Positions 17,963 through 25,764 of a DNA stretch of 64,000 nt are shown here, piece after piece (position 1 is the first letter of the stretch; each line of letters begins with the position of its first letter). A model generated the notes under the pieces. The model saw only the letters and a program-made list of their open reading frames with translations. It had not been told where the DNA came from and did no database searches. The translations under genes were made by a program, and so were the position numbers. Source of the stretch: an uncultured Clostridia bacterium (GTDB taxonomy: Bacteria > Bacillota > Clostridia > Christensenellales > Borkfalkiaceae); contig CALVIN010000001.1 in NCBI GenBank assembly GCA_944330115.1, forward strand, positions 186,001 through 250,000. Direction: 5' to 3'.

Positions 17963-19275
17963 AGATCGTAAATTACAACAGGGACGAATATAATTTTCCC
18001 GCCCTCATAGTGCTCGGCTGCTTCGACGCGATACATATCGGCCACGCCGAGCTCTTGAAAAAGGCAAAATTGCAGGCCAAGATAAACGGCCTCGATATGG
18101 GCGTAATGATGTTTGCCGAAGGTAAGGGCGGCAGGCAGATATTTACTTTCGAAGAGCGCCTCGCTCTCTTGGAGCAGTACAAAACAAAGTTTGTGCTCAA
18201 AATCGACTATACCGAAGATTTTAAAAAGACTACGGCCGCCGAGTTTTTGAGCAACCTCGAAGAGCACATCAATGTAAAGGCCTATATGAGCGGCAAAGAT
18301 TTCCGCTTCGGCGCAGGGGCAAAGGGCAAGTCGTCCACACTCAAAAACTACGCCGAGGACGAGGAAAACGGCGTGTGGTATATGTCGGTAAAAGACGTCG
18401 CCGTCGACGGCGAAAAGGTATCCACCACGCTCATCAAGCAGTATATAGAGAGTGGCATGATACAAAAGGCCAACGCGCTCTTGGGGCGCGAATACTTCGT
18501 TTGCGGCGAGGTAAACAAGGGGCACGGCAGGGGCAGGACGCTCGGCTTCCCCACGGCCAACATCGTGTATCCCTCAGATAAGGTGCAGGTAAAGCCCGGC
18601 GTCTACGGCGTAGAGGCCGAGATCGACGGCACGGTATATAAGGGCGTTGCAAACTGCGGCCCCCGTCCCACGTTCGGCGAGGACGCCGTCGTGCTCGAAG
18701 TATTTTTCGAGGGCCTTTCTGAAGATCTTTACGGCAAGACCATAAAGGTAAAGTTCTTGAATTACATACGCGGCATAGTTAAATTCAACTCCGCCGAAGA
18801 ACTCTCCGCGCAGATAATGCGCGATAAAGATATGGTGGGCGCGCCCGATAACCTTTCGCAGGACGAGCCCTCGGAGGAGCCCGCTGCAAGTCAACCCGCA
18901 GCGGAGGAGGCCCCCGCAGAGCCCGCGGCAGCAGAAATTCCCGCAGAGGAACCCGCAACCGAACAAGCGGATGAGCCTGCCGCTGAACCTGCGGCGGAGG
19001 AGACGTCACAGCCCGTTTCTGCGGAAGAGGACGACGTGTGCGATCCCGAGGGGATAGCGGAGCCCGCCGAGGAACCCACGGAGGAGCAGAAGATAGTTTC
19101 GCTCGTGGAGGAGGTATTCGGCGGCGAACACGCAGACGACGAAGCCGAAGGCGACGAGCCCGAAATGATATTCGAGGACGAGCCCGAGGAAGATGACGCG
19201 GCGGAAGAAGAGACCGAAGACGGTGCGGTGCCCGCAGACGGATCCGCAGAGGAGAATACCCAAAACAATGATTAA
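17956..19275 (+). CDS. ribF: Bifunctional riboflavin kinase / FAD synthetase with long acidic tail
   Basis: RibF phosphorylates riboflavin to FMN and adenylates FMN to FAD. The N-terminal adenylyltransferase has LGCFDAIHIGHAELL, and the kinase domain has HGRGRTLGFPTANI and GVANCGPRPTFG. The catalytic part ends near residue 305, the normal family length. Residues ~310-439 are an extra Glu/Asp/Ala/Pro-rich tail (for example EEPAASQPAAEEAP) with no predicted fold. The gene overlaps truB by seven bases and the next gene by eight. The tail has the same composition bias throughout and no frameshift is needed to produce it. Confidence 0.93.
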   Translation: MLEIVNYNRDEYNFPALIVLGCFDAIHIGHAELLKKAKLQAKINGLDMGVMMFAEGKGGRQIFTFEERLALLEQYKTKFVLKIDYTEDFKKTTAAEFLSNLEEHINVKAYMSGKDFRFGAGAKGKSSTLKNYAEDEENGVWYMSVKDVAVDGEKVSTTLIKQYIESGMIQKANALLGREYFVCGEVNKGHGRGRTLGFPTANIVYPSDKVQVKPGVYGVEAEIDGTVYKGVANCGPRPTFGEDAVVLEVFFEGLSEDLYGKTIKVKFLNYIRGIVKFNSAEELSAQIMRDKDMVGAPDNLSQDEPSEEPAASQPAAEEAPAEPAAAEIPAEEPATEQADEPAAEPAAEETSQPVSAEEDDVCDPEGIAEPAEEPTEEQKIVSLVEEVFGGEHADDEAEGDEPEMIFEDEPEEDDAAEEETEDGAVPADGSAEENTQNND

Positions 19276-20113
19276 GTTCGGCCCCAGCGGCAACAGCCAG
19301 AGTTTTTACGACATGGGCTATAAACATACCGAGCAGGCGGCCAGGTATGTAAAGGACTTCGGCCTCGACTGCTTCGAGTATTCCTTCGGCAGGGGCGTGA
19401 ACATGTCGGAGGGCAAGGCAATTTCCATAGGCGAGGCCTTCGCCTCCGAAAATATCGAAATTTCCGTGCACGCACCCTACTTCATAAACTTTGCAAATCT
19501 CTCCGACGAGGCGGCGCAGAAGTCCTACGGCTACGTGCTCGACAGCGCAAAATTTTTAAAGCTGTTCGGCGGCACAAGGCTGGTATTTCACCCCGCCGCG
19601 CAGGGCAAGGCCACGAGGGAGGAGGCGATGGCGCGCACCGAGGACCGCATGAAGGTGCTGCGCGACTACATCTATCTGAACGGCTATGAAGACCTGATGT
19701 TCTGCCCCGAAGTGATGGGCAAGCTCGCCCAGATAGGCACGCTCGAAGAGATAGTAAGGCTTTGCAAGATAGACCGCGTATACACCCCCTGCGTTGACTT
19801 CGGTCACCTCAACTCGCGCGAGCAGGGCAGCCTGAAGACGGTGGACGACTATAAGTCGCGCCTCGAATATATGATATCCGAGCTCGGCTACGACAGGGTA
19901 AAAAACTTCCACGTGCATTTTTCAAAGATAATGTACGGCGGCAAAGGCGAGATAAAGCACCTCACTTTTGCCGACGAGGTATACGGCCCCGAGTTCGAGC
20001 CGCTGGCCGTCGCCTTAAAGGAGCTCAGGCTTGAGCCCTATATAGTCAGCGAGTCCGACGGCACCCAGGCCGAAGACGCCCGCACGATGAAAGATATTTA
20101 TAATAAGGTTTGA
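19268..20113 (+). CDS. Endonuclease IV / AP endonuclease-like TIM-barrel protein
   Basis: The 281-residue product is a xylose isomerase-like TIM barrel of the AP endonuclease 2 family, whose best-known member is the metal-dependent repair enzyme endonuclease IV. Candidate metal ligands can be followed along the chain: SVHAPYFINFAN, VFHPAAQG, FCPEVMGK, CVDFGHLNSR, FHVHFSK and VSESDGT. The ATG at 19268 has GGAG upstream and overlaps ribF by eight bases. A sugar-isomerase role cannot be excluded from sequence alone, but the HAPYFINFAN segment favours the nuclease group. Confidence 0.8.
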   Translation: MIKFGPSGNSQSFYDMGYKHTEQAARYVKDFGLDCFEYSFGRGVNMSEGKAISIGEAFASENIEISVHAPYFINFANLSDEAAQKSYGYVLDSAKFLKLFGGTRLVFHPAAQGKATREEAMARTEDRMKVLRDYIYLNGYEDLMFCPEVMGKLAQIGTLEEIVRLCKIDRVYTPCVDFGHLNSREQGSLKTVDDYKSRLEYMISELGYDRVKNFHVHFSKIMYGGKGEIKHLTFADEVYGPEFEPLAVALKELRLEPYIVSESDGTQAEDARTMKDIYNKV

Positions 20114-20138
20114 CATATCATACTAATTTTGGTAAAAT
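20110..20138 (+). promoter_or_regulatory. Promoter upstream of the M24 peptidase-efp genes
   Basis: TTGACA (20110-20115) and TAAAAT (20133-20138) with 17-base spacing, overlapping the stop codon of the preceding gene. It would give a leader of ~80 bases before the ATG at 20226. Confidence 0.7.
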
Positions 20139-20225
20139 AATATCAGTAAACGCGCCGCTGCTGCAAAAGGCGGCAAAAATGGCGCAACTGTGCGCATTAA
20201 ATGCGCAAAAGAAGGCAAATAACAT

Positions 20226-21278
20226 ATGATATCAGAGCGTTCTGAAAAAATTTTTAAAGCAGCGGGCGCCGATAAGCTCATAGTAACGGCTCCCGATCTC
20301 AGGTTTTATCTCACCGGGTTTGAAAGCTCTGACGGCATGGTGGTCGTCGACGGCAACGGCACCGCGTTCTACACCGACGCGCGCTATCTCGAGGCGGCAA
20401 ACGCCGCCCTCAATGGCAGCGGTATCGCCGTAAAAGAGCGCCCCCAGGGCGGCTATTCCACGCTTGCCGACGGCACGCAAAAGCTTGCCGTTGCGCTCTC
20501 CAAAATTACTGCGGTGGAATACCTCGATTTAAAGGGCAGGGCGGGAGAGATAGTTGACTGCACCCCCGCATTCACCGAGGCAATGGGCGTAAAGGAGGAG
20601 TGTGAGATAGAGGCCATAAAGCGCGCCTGCGAGATAACCGACCGTGCTTTCGAGGATATGCTCTCGGCTTTCAAAGAGGGCATGACCGAAAACGACGCTG
20701 CGGCGGAACTTGAATATCGCATGCGCAAGTTCGGCGCAAGCGGCACCTCGTTCGACACGATAATGGCGTTCGGCGAGGGGTCATCCGTTCCCCATCACGA
20801 GACCGGTTCGCGCAAGCTCAGGTTCGGCGACATAATACTTGTCGACTTCGGCTGCAAGTTCGGCGGCTATTGCTCCGACTGCACGCGCACCTTCCTCTTC
20901 GGCGACGACAAAAAGCACGAGGAGTTCAAAAAGGCATATGAAAAGGTGCTTGAGGCACACATGGCAGTAAAGCGCGAAGTTACTTCCGGCATGACGGGCA
21001 GCGAGGCCGACGCCGTTGCGCGCAACGTGCTCAAAGAGGCGGGACTCGATAAATACTTTACCCACTCTCTCGGCCACGGCATAGGCATAAACATTCACGA
21101 GTTCCCCTGGCTTGCACCCGGCAAAAACAATGTGCTCAAAGACGGCATGGTGTTTTCCGATGAGCCGGGCGTATACTTTGAAGGCGACTTCGGCATACGC
21201 ATAGAGGACAGCGTTACCTTAAAGGACGGCAAGGTGGTAAGTCTCACCGATTCAAACAAGCAGCTCATCATACTTTAA
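20226..21278 (+). CDS. M24 family aminopeptidase (Xaa-Pro type)
   Basis: The 350-residue product has a creatinase-like N-terminal domain (about 1-125) and a pita-bread metallopeptidase domain. The five metal ligands are visible: the two Asp in VDFGCKFGGYCSDCTRTF, His in HSLGHGIGINIHEFP, Glu in SDEPGVYFEG and Glu in GIRIEDSV. Members cleave N-terminal residues before proline or act as Xaa-Pro dipeptidases. It stands directly before efp, the same pairing as yqhT-efp in Bacillus. Confidence 0.92.
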   Translation: MISERSEKIFKAAGADKLIVTAPDLRFYLTGFESSDGMVVVDGNGTAFYTDARYLEAANAALNGSGIAVKERPQGGYSTLADGTQKLAVALSKITAVEYLDLKGRAGEIVDCTPAFTEAMGVKEECEIEAIKRACEITDRAFEDMLSAFKEGMTENDAAAELEYRMRKFGASGTSFDTIMAFGEGSSVPHHETGSRKLRFGDIILVDFGCKFGGYCSDCTRTFLFGDDKKHEEFKKAYEKVLEAHMAVKREVTSGMTGSEADAVARNVLKEAGLDKYFTHSLGHGIGINIHEFPWLAPGKNNVLKDGMVFSDEPGVYFEGDFGIRIEDSVTLKDGKVVSLTDSNKQLIIL

Positions 21279-21345
21279 TTTGCCTGCGCGCTCGGCGCGG
21301 CAGCTTAAAATCAAGAAAAAATAATTTATAAATTGGAGATATATT

Positions 21346-21921
21346 ATGGCATCTATGTTGGCAGGCGATATACGCAAAGGTTCAACCTTCGAATACAACG
21401 GCAAGGGCGTTTACACCGTTACCGAGTTCCAGCACGTTAAGCCCGGCAAGGGCGCGGCCTTCGTAAGGGCTACGCTTAAAAACGTGGTTACCGGCCAGGT
21501 TCTTTCCGACGTGACTTTCAACCCCACGGCCAAGCTCGAGACTGCTCAGGTCGAAACGCGCAAAATGACCTATTCCTACACCGACGGCGAGTTCTATTAC
21601 TTCATGGACCCCGATACCTTCGAAATGACTACCCTCAACTTAAGCCAGGTAGAGGAGGCCTTAAAGTATATCAAGGAGAACGACACCGTTACCATGAAGT
21701 TTCTCTCCGGCACGGCATTCTCCGTTGAGCCCGAAAACTTCGTTGAGCTCAAGATAATCGAGTGCGAGCCGGGCGTAAAAGGCAACACCGCCACCAACGC
21801 CATGAAGAACGCCAAGGTAGAGACGGGCGCCACCATAAAGGTACCTATGTTCGTCGAAGAGGGCGAAGTTATCCGCATCGATACGCGCACCGGCGAATAT
21901 ATGTCGCGCGTGGGCAAGTAA
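21346..21921 (+). CDS. efp: Elongation factor P
   Basis: EF-P relieves ribosome stalling at polyproline stretches. The 191-residue product has the three-domain family pattern. The KOW-like domain I carries the loop KPGKGAAF with Lys35 at the tip, the residue that is modified in other Firmicutes. The C-terminus shows the usual [19 protein letters not shown]. The ATG is preceded by GGAG. It lies 67 bases after the M24 peptidase, probably in one operon with dtd behind it. Confidence 0.97.
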   Translation: MASMLAGDIRKGSTFEYNGKGVYTVTEFQHVKPGKGAAFVRATLKNVVTGQVLSDVTFNPTAKLETAQVETRKMTYSYTDGEFYYFMDPDTFEMTTLNLSQVEEALKYIKENDTVTMKFLSGTAFSVEPENFVELKIIECEPGVKGNTATNAMKNAKVETGATIKVPMFVEEGEVIRIDTRTGEYMSRVGK

Positions 21922-21932
21922 TTTAAGGGCTC

Positions 21933-22370
21933 ATGAAGGCGGTAATTCAAAGGGTAAGGCATACGGCGCTCTCGGTCGAGGGTAAACTCATTTCCGAAAT
22001 ACCTTTCGGCCTTGCCGTGTACCTCGGCATAAAGTCGGGCGACGATAGCGCGCTGCCTGCCGCCATGGCAAAAAAGATAGCCGCGCTGCGCATCTTCGAG
22101 GACGCCAACGGCAAGATGAACCTTTCGGTAAGGGACGTCGGCGGCGAGGTGCTGCTCATCTCGCAGTTCACGCTGTATGGCGACTGCTCCCACGGCAACA
22201 GGCCGAGCTTTACTCTCGCCGAAAGGCCGGAGCGCGCAAACGAGCTCTACGAGCAGACTGCAGAGGAGCTCAAAGCCCTCGGCGTCACCGTAAAGACGGG
22301 CGTGTTCGGCGCAGATATGAAGATCGAGCAGTTCAACGACGGCCCGGTGACTATCATCTACGAGATATAA
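21933..22370 (+). CDS. dtd: D-aminoacyl-tRNA deacylase
   Basis: Dtd removes D-amino acids mischarged on tRNA. The 145-residue product has the N-terminal MKAVIQRV, the active-site motif SQFTLYGDCSHGNRPSF and the cross-subunit NDGPVTIIYE at the C-terminus. It starts 12 bases after the efp stop. The length is standard. A hairpin terminator follows at once. Confidence 0.96.
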   Translation: MKAVIQRVRHTALSVEGKLISEIPFGLAVYLGIKSGDDSALPAAMAKKIAALRIFEDANGKMNLSVRDVGGEVLLISQFTLYGDCSHGNRPSFTLAERPERANELYEQTAEELKALGVTVKTGVFGADMKIEQFNDGPVTIIYEI

Positions 22371-22376
22371 AAAATT

Positions 22377-22404
22377 CAGGGCGAGTCACAATTCGCCCTG
22401 TTTT
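22377..22404 (+). terminator. Intrinsic terminator after dtd
   Basis: CAGGGCGA (22377-22384) pairs with TCGCCCTG (22393-22400), followed by TTTTGCT. It lies 13 bases before the next start codon. Confidence 0.7.
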
Positions 22405-22417
22405 GCTGTTATTTGTT

Positions 22418-23254
22418 ATGAAAATAAAATTTTTGGGCACGGCAGCGGCGGAGGGAGTGCCCGCCATGTTCTGCAACTGCGAGAGCTGTAAAAACATACG
22501 CCTAATCGGCGGCAGGGAACTGCGCACGCGCACCCAGGTGCTCATCGACGGCGAGCTCTCCATAGATTTCCCGCCCGAGGCGTATGCCCATTCCTTGAAA
22601 TATGATTTTTGCCTCGCCGGTTTAAGGTATGTGTTCGTCACCCATTCCCACATGGATCACTTTTACGCGCACGACTTTATTCTGCGCGGCTACCGCTACG
22701 CGAGCGGCTTTGACGGTCCGCTCAACATATACGGCAACGGCGAGGTGGCGGCGGTTTTTGCCGAGTGTACGCGTAGGGAGATGAAGCCCTCGGTTGCGCC
22801 CAATGTAATTATCAATAAAATTTCCGCATGGCAGAGGTATGAGATAGGCGGTTACACTCTTATAACGCTGCCCGCGCGGCACAGCCAAACGGAGGAGGCG
22901 CTGCTCTTTTATGTGGAGCGCGGCGGCCGCGGCTATCTGCACATGCACGATACCGCCCTGCCCGATGAGGCTATATATTCATTTTTGCAGAAAAACGGCG
23001 CAAAGGCGGCGCTCGTCGCCCTCGACTGCACCTATGCCGACCGCACGGGGATGCCCCGTCCCAGGCACATGAACATCGAGGACTGTGCCGAGGTAATGCG
23101 CGCGTTAAAGGCGGCCGGCGTGTGCGACGAGGGCACAAAGTTCGTCATAACGCACTTTTCGCACAACAGCAACCCGCTCACTTCAAGGTTGAAAACGCTT
23201 GAAGAAAAATACGGCGTCATCGCCGCATACGACGGAATGGAATTTGATATCTGA
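22418..23254 (+). CDS. Metallo-beta-lactamase-fold hydrolase, PhnP-like
   Basis: The 278-residue product starts MKIKFLGTAAAEGVPAMFC and has the zinc motif THSHMDHF plus an N-terminal CNCESC, the structural zinc site seen in PhnP-type phosphodiesterases. Later conserved residues are LPARHSQTEEA, MHDTALP and the terminal VITHFSHNS. The substrate is unknown: PhnP relatives cleave cyclic phosphodiesters, but no phosphonate genes are near. The ATG at 22418 has no clear ribosome-binding site; an in-frame TTG lies 15 bases upstream. Confidence 0.82.
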   Translation: MKIKFLGTAAAEGVPAMFCNCESCKNIRLIGGRELRTRTQVLIDGELSIDFPPEAYAHSLKYDFCLAGLRYVFVTHSHMDHFYAHDFILRGYRYASGFDGPLNIYGNGEVAAVFAECTRREMKPSVAPNVIINKISAWQRYEIGGYTLITLPARHSQTEEALLFYVERGGRGYLHMHDTALPDEAIYSFLQKNGAKAALVALDCTYADRTGMPRPRHMNIEDCAEVMRALKAAGVCDEGTKFVITHFSHNSNPLTSRLKTLEEKYGVIAAYDGMEFDI

Positions 23255-23306
23255 CTGCGCCAAAGGCGGCAGCCCGCCGCGCGGCGCAAGGTAAGAGGTG
23301 TATTTC

Positions 23307-23891
23307 ATGAAGATTTTAAGGCATTTTTTCACGATCACGCACCACCGCATGATGGTGTGCAAATACTGCTTCAAGGCGGGGCTCTATCTTCAGGGACTCA
23401 CTCACGACCTCTCTAAATACAGCCCTTCGGAGTTCTTCGCGGGGGCAAGATTTTATCAGGGTAACATGAGCCCGCAGGTAAAGGAGAGGGTGGTCCTCGG
23501 CTATTCGGCGGCGTGGCTGCACCACAAGGGACGCAACAAGCACCACTTCGAGTATTGGCGCGACATCGACAAAACGGGCAAAAACGCGCCCGTAAAGATG
23601 CCTGCAAAATACTTCGGCGAAATGATATGCGACAGAGTGGCCGCAAGCCGCATCTATCTCAAGGATAAATACACCCAGCGCAGCGCGCTCGAATATTTTG
23701 AGAACCGCACCGACGTATCCTACATGCATCCCGAAACGGCCGCAGACCTCAGGCAGTTCCTCACCATGATAGCCGAAAAGGGGGAGAAGATCGCCTTCAA
23801 GGAGTTAAAGGCTTACATAAAGGACGAGCGCAAGCGCGAAAAGGCCGAAACAAAGGCAAAGATAAAGCAGTATAACAGCGAAAATAAGTAA
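23307..23891 (+). CDS. DUF5662 family protein
   Basis: The 194-residue product resembles small Firmicute proteins of the DUF5662 family, often mislabelled as catalase. It has MKILRHFFTITHHRMMVC, then LTHDLSKYSPSEF, which looks like a His-Asp metal-binding pair, HHKGRNKHHFEYW, and a lysine-rich C-terminus. This pattern suggests an HD-like metal site, but the activity is unknown. The ATG at 23307 has AGAGGTG just upstream; the in-frame GTG at 23298 is part of that site. Confidence 0.78.
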   Translation: MKILRHFFTITHHRMMVCKYCFKAGLYLQGLTHDLSKYSPSEFFAGARFYQGNMSPQVKERVVLGYSAAWLHHKGRNKHHFEYWRDIDKTGKNAPVKMPAKYFGEMICDRVAASRIYLKDKYTQRSALEYFENRTDVSYMHPETAADLRQFLTMIAEKGEKIAFKELKAYIKDERKREKAETKAKIKQYNSENK

Positions 23892-23900
23892 GATATGCGG

Positions 23901-23924
23901 CATAATGTCACGCATAGTACTATG
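23901..23924 (-). repeat. Palindrome-centred 24-bp motif, copy A
   Basis: On the minus strand this reads CATAGTACTATGCGTG followed by ACATTATG. Other copies are at 27304-27327, 32813-32831 and 45228-45250 on the + strand. It lies just after the stop of the DUF5662 gene. The core is the dyad GCATAGTACTATG(C). Confidence 0.75.
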
Positions 23925-23967
23925 TAAATCGGCTTATGTCGCTGATTTATATGATTTTATGTTTATG

Positions 23968-23995
23968 GGCGGCGCGGGCAAATGCCCGCGCCGCC
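23968..23995. terminator. GC-rich perfect hairpin upstream of tRNA-Ala
   Basis: GGCGGCGCGGGC-aaat-GCCCGCGCCGCC, a 12-bp perfect stem without a T run on either side. It probably ends transcription from the DUF5662 gene before the tRNA promoter. Confidence 0.5.
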
Positions 23996-24104
23996 TCTGC
24001 AATAAAAGAATATGGTTACACAAAAAATAATTTAAAAAAAGTATAATTCCGGTTAAAAATTGCTTGTGTAACCTGCCCGCTCTCTGTTATAATATACGGG
24101 CAAT

Positions 24105-24180
24105 GGGGTATTAGCTCAGTTGGTAGAGCGCTACACTGGCAGTGTAGAGGTCAGCAGTTCGAATCTGCTATGCTCCACCA
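24105..24180 (+). tRNA. tRNA-Ala (anticodon GGC)
   Basis: A complete 76-nt cloverleaf with encoded CCA. The acceptor stem contains the G3-U70 pair that is the alanine identity element. The D loop has AGCTCAGTTGGTAGAGC, the anticodon stem-loop is CTACA-CTGGCAG-TGTAG, and the T arm has AGCAGTTCGAATCTGCT. TATAAT at 24088-24093 with a weak TTGTGT (24064-24069) 18 bases upstream is a plausible promoter. It is a single tRNA, not a cluster. Confidence 0.96.
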
Positions 24181-24222
24181 AAAAGGCACCGCCACGGCAA
24201 AAGCCGTGGCGGTGCCTTTTTG
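24181..24222 (+). terminator. Intrinsic terminator of tRNA-Ala
   Basis: An 18-bp perfect stem (24181-24198 with 24203-24220, loop AAAA) begins at the base after the tRNA CCA end and finishes in a T run. Its right half is the first part of the 147-bp tandem repeat. Confidence 0.85.
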
Positions 24223-24515
24223 TGATCATAACAGTAAACAGAAATGCCTCGTTCGGGCTTCCGCCATAGGCGGAGCCCTGACAGGGGCCCTTGAAAGGGG
24301 TGTGTCAGTATCTGCATTGTTAAACGATCTGCAATGTAAAACGGCAAAAGCCGTGGCGGTGCCTTTTTGTGATCATAACAGTAAACAGAAATGCCTCGTT
24401 CGGGCTTCCGCCATAGGCGGAGCCCTGACAGGGGCCCTTGAAAGGTGTGTGTCAGTATCTGCATTGTTAAACGATCTGCAATGTTAAAAGGCAAAAGCCG
24501 TGGCGGTGCCTTTTT
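24196..24515 (+). repeat. 147-bp structured tandem repeat, two units plus a partial third
   Basis: Unit 1 is 24196-24342, unit 2 is 24343-24489, and a 26-base start of a third is at 24490-24515. The two full units differ at only about three positions. Each begins with the right half of the tRNA terminator (GGCAAAAGCCGTGGCGGTGC) and can fold into three further hairpins: GGGCTTCCGCC-ata-GGCGGAGCCC, CTGACA/TGTCAG enclosing CCCTT-gaa-AGGG, and CATTG/CAATG. Because 147 is a multiple of three, long spurious reading frames cross the region on both strands. The remaining bases up to 24683 hold a promoter. Confidence 0.9.
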
Positions 24516-24613
24516 CCGTCATGTTGTAAGTGCTCATTTGTTTGAGTTTAATATACAAATTGTGAAAATATTTACCTAAAACTGCTTATTTTTTGTAAAT
24601 ATTTCCCGAAATA

Positions 24614-24641
24614 TTGACATATCGCTAAAATTATTTATAAT
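24614..24641 (+). promoter_or_regulatory. Promoter of the AEC transporter gene
   Basis: TTGACA (24614-24619) and TATAAT (24636-24641) with 16-base spacing in an AT-rich stretch, ~43 bases before the GTG start. Confidence 0.75.
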
Positions 24642-24683
24642 AAAAAATGTGTAAAACAAACATTGGGTTTTGGAGGGTCAAAA

Positions 24684-25763
24684 GTGTTTAATATTTTCAT
24701 GACGGCGATAAACGCCATCGTGCCCATCGTGTTGCTCATCCTGCTCGGCTACATATTAAAGCGCATAAAGTTTTTGACGGGCGAGTTTTTAAAGATAGGC
24801 AACAAGCTGGTGTTCAATGTCTGCCTGCCGTGCATGCTGTTTTTGAACATCTACAATATCGAGGACTTAACGTCCGTCGATTGGGGGCTGGTTATATATT
24901 CGGTGGTCGCCGTAATGGTAATCTTCGGCCTCGGCCTTATAACCTGTATACTCACCACAAAGGATAACCGCCGCCGCGGCGTAATATTGCAGTGCTGCTA
25001 TCGCAGTAACTTTGCCATCATAGGCATATCGCTTGCCGCCGCGCTCGCTGGCGATGCGGTGGGCGCTGCCGAAACGGTAAACGGCGTTGTCGCTATAATT
25101 CAGGCGTTCACTATTCCCATCTTCAATATCCTCGCCGTGATCTCGCTCTCGGTGTTTGTGGGCAAGCCCGAAGCTCAGCTCGATGAAAACGGCATGCTCA
25201 TAAAGCAGTCGAGCCATACCGACGTAAAAAAGATACTTTTGAATATTGTAAAGAACCCTCTTATAATAGGTATAGTGGTTGGGCTCGTGTTCCTCGGCCT
25301 GCGCTATGCCGAAGTCGCCATTTGGGGCAGCCCCGCGCCCTTCACCATAAAGGACGACCTCACCTTTTTATACGACACTCTCGACGATCTCCGCTCGATA
25401 GCCACTCCGCTCGCGCTGATAGTGCTCGGCGGACAGTTCGAATTCTCCGCCGTAAAGGGCATGTCGAAGGAGATAATCGTGGGCACGGTGTTCCGTGTGG
25501 TAATAGCGCCCGTAATAGGCGTCGGCTGTGCGGTATTGCTCAGTCAGTTTACCGACCTTGTTTCCTTCGGCCAGACGGAATATCCCGCGCTCATCGCGCT
25601 CTTCGGAACGCCCGTTGCCGTATCCAGCGCCATCATGGCGGGGGAGATGGGCAACGACGAACAGCTCGCCGGTCAGCTCGTCGTGTGGACGAGCATCAGC
25701 TCGATAGTAACGCTGTTCATAACGGTATTCCTGCTTATGTCGTTCGGACTTTTGGCGGTGTGA
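24684..25763 (+). CDS. AEC family transporter
   Basis: A 359-residue integral membrane protein of the auxin efflux carrier (AEC) family, which in bacteria exports or imports small organic anions such as malate. About ten hydrophobic segments are visible in two halves. The first starts at AIVPIVLLILLGYILKRI, with the family's NKLVFNVCLPCMLFLNI. The second half has TPLALIVLGGQF and ALFGTPVAVSSAIMAGEMG. I chose GTG at 24684 because GGAGGG lies seven bases upstream; a TTG further upstream precedes that site. It is followed after one base by a GH28 gene, so its substrate may relate to sugar-acid metabolism. Confidence 0.88.
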   Translation: MFNIFMTAINAIVPIVLLILLGYILKRIKFLTGEFLKIGNKLVFNVCLPCMLFLNIYNIEDLTSVDWGLVIYSVVAVMVIFGLGLITCILTTKDNRRRGVILQCCYRSNFAIIGISLAAALAGDAVGAAETVNGVVAIIQAFTIPIFNILAVISLSVFVGKPEAQLDENGMLIKQSSHTDVKKILLNIVKNPLIIGIVVGLVFLGLRYAEVAIWGSPAPFTIKDDLTFLYDTLDDLRSIATPLALIVLGGQFEFSAVKGMSKEIIVGTVFRVVIAPVIGVGCAVLLSQFTDLVSFGQTEYPALIALFGTPVAVSSAIMAGEMGNDEQLAGQLVVWTSISSIVTLFITVFLLMSFGLLAV

Positions 25764-25764
25764 T

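Noticed and set aside
24168-24494. Long open frames on both strands across the tandem repeat behind tRNA-Ala
   Set aside because: They start inside the tRNA or its terminator and stay open only because the 147-bp unit is a multiple of three; no ribosome-binding site or protein-like composition.
24181-24515. A prophage or integrative-element attachment site at tRNA-Ala
   Set aside because: The direct repeat does not include the tRNA 3' end, and no integrase gene is in the window.
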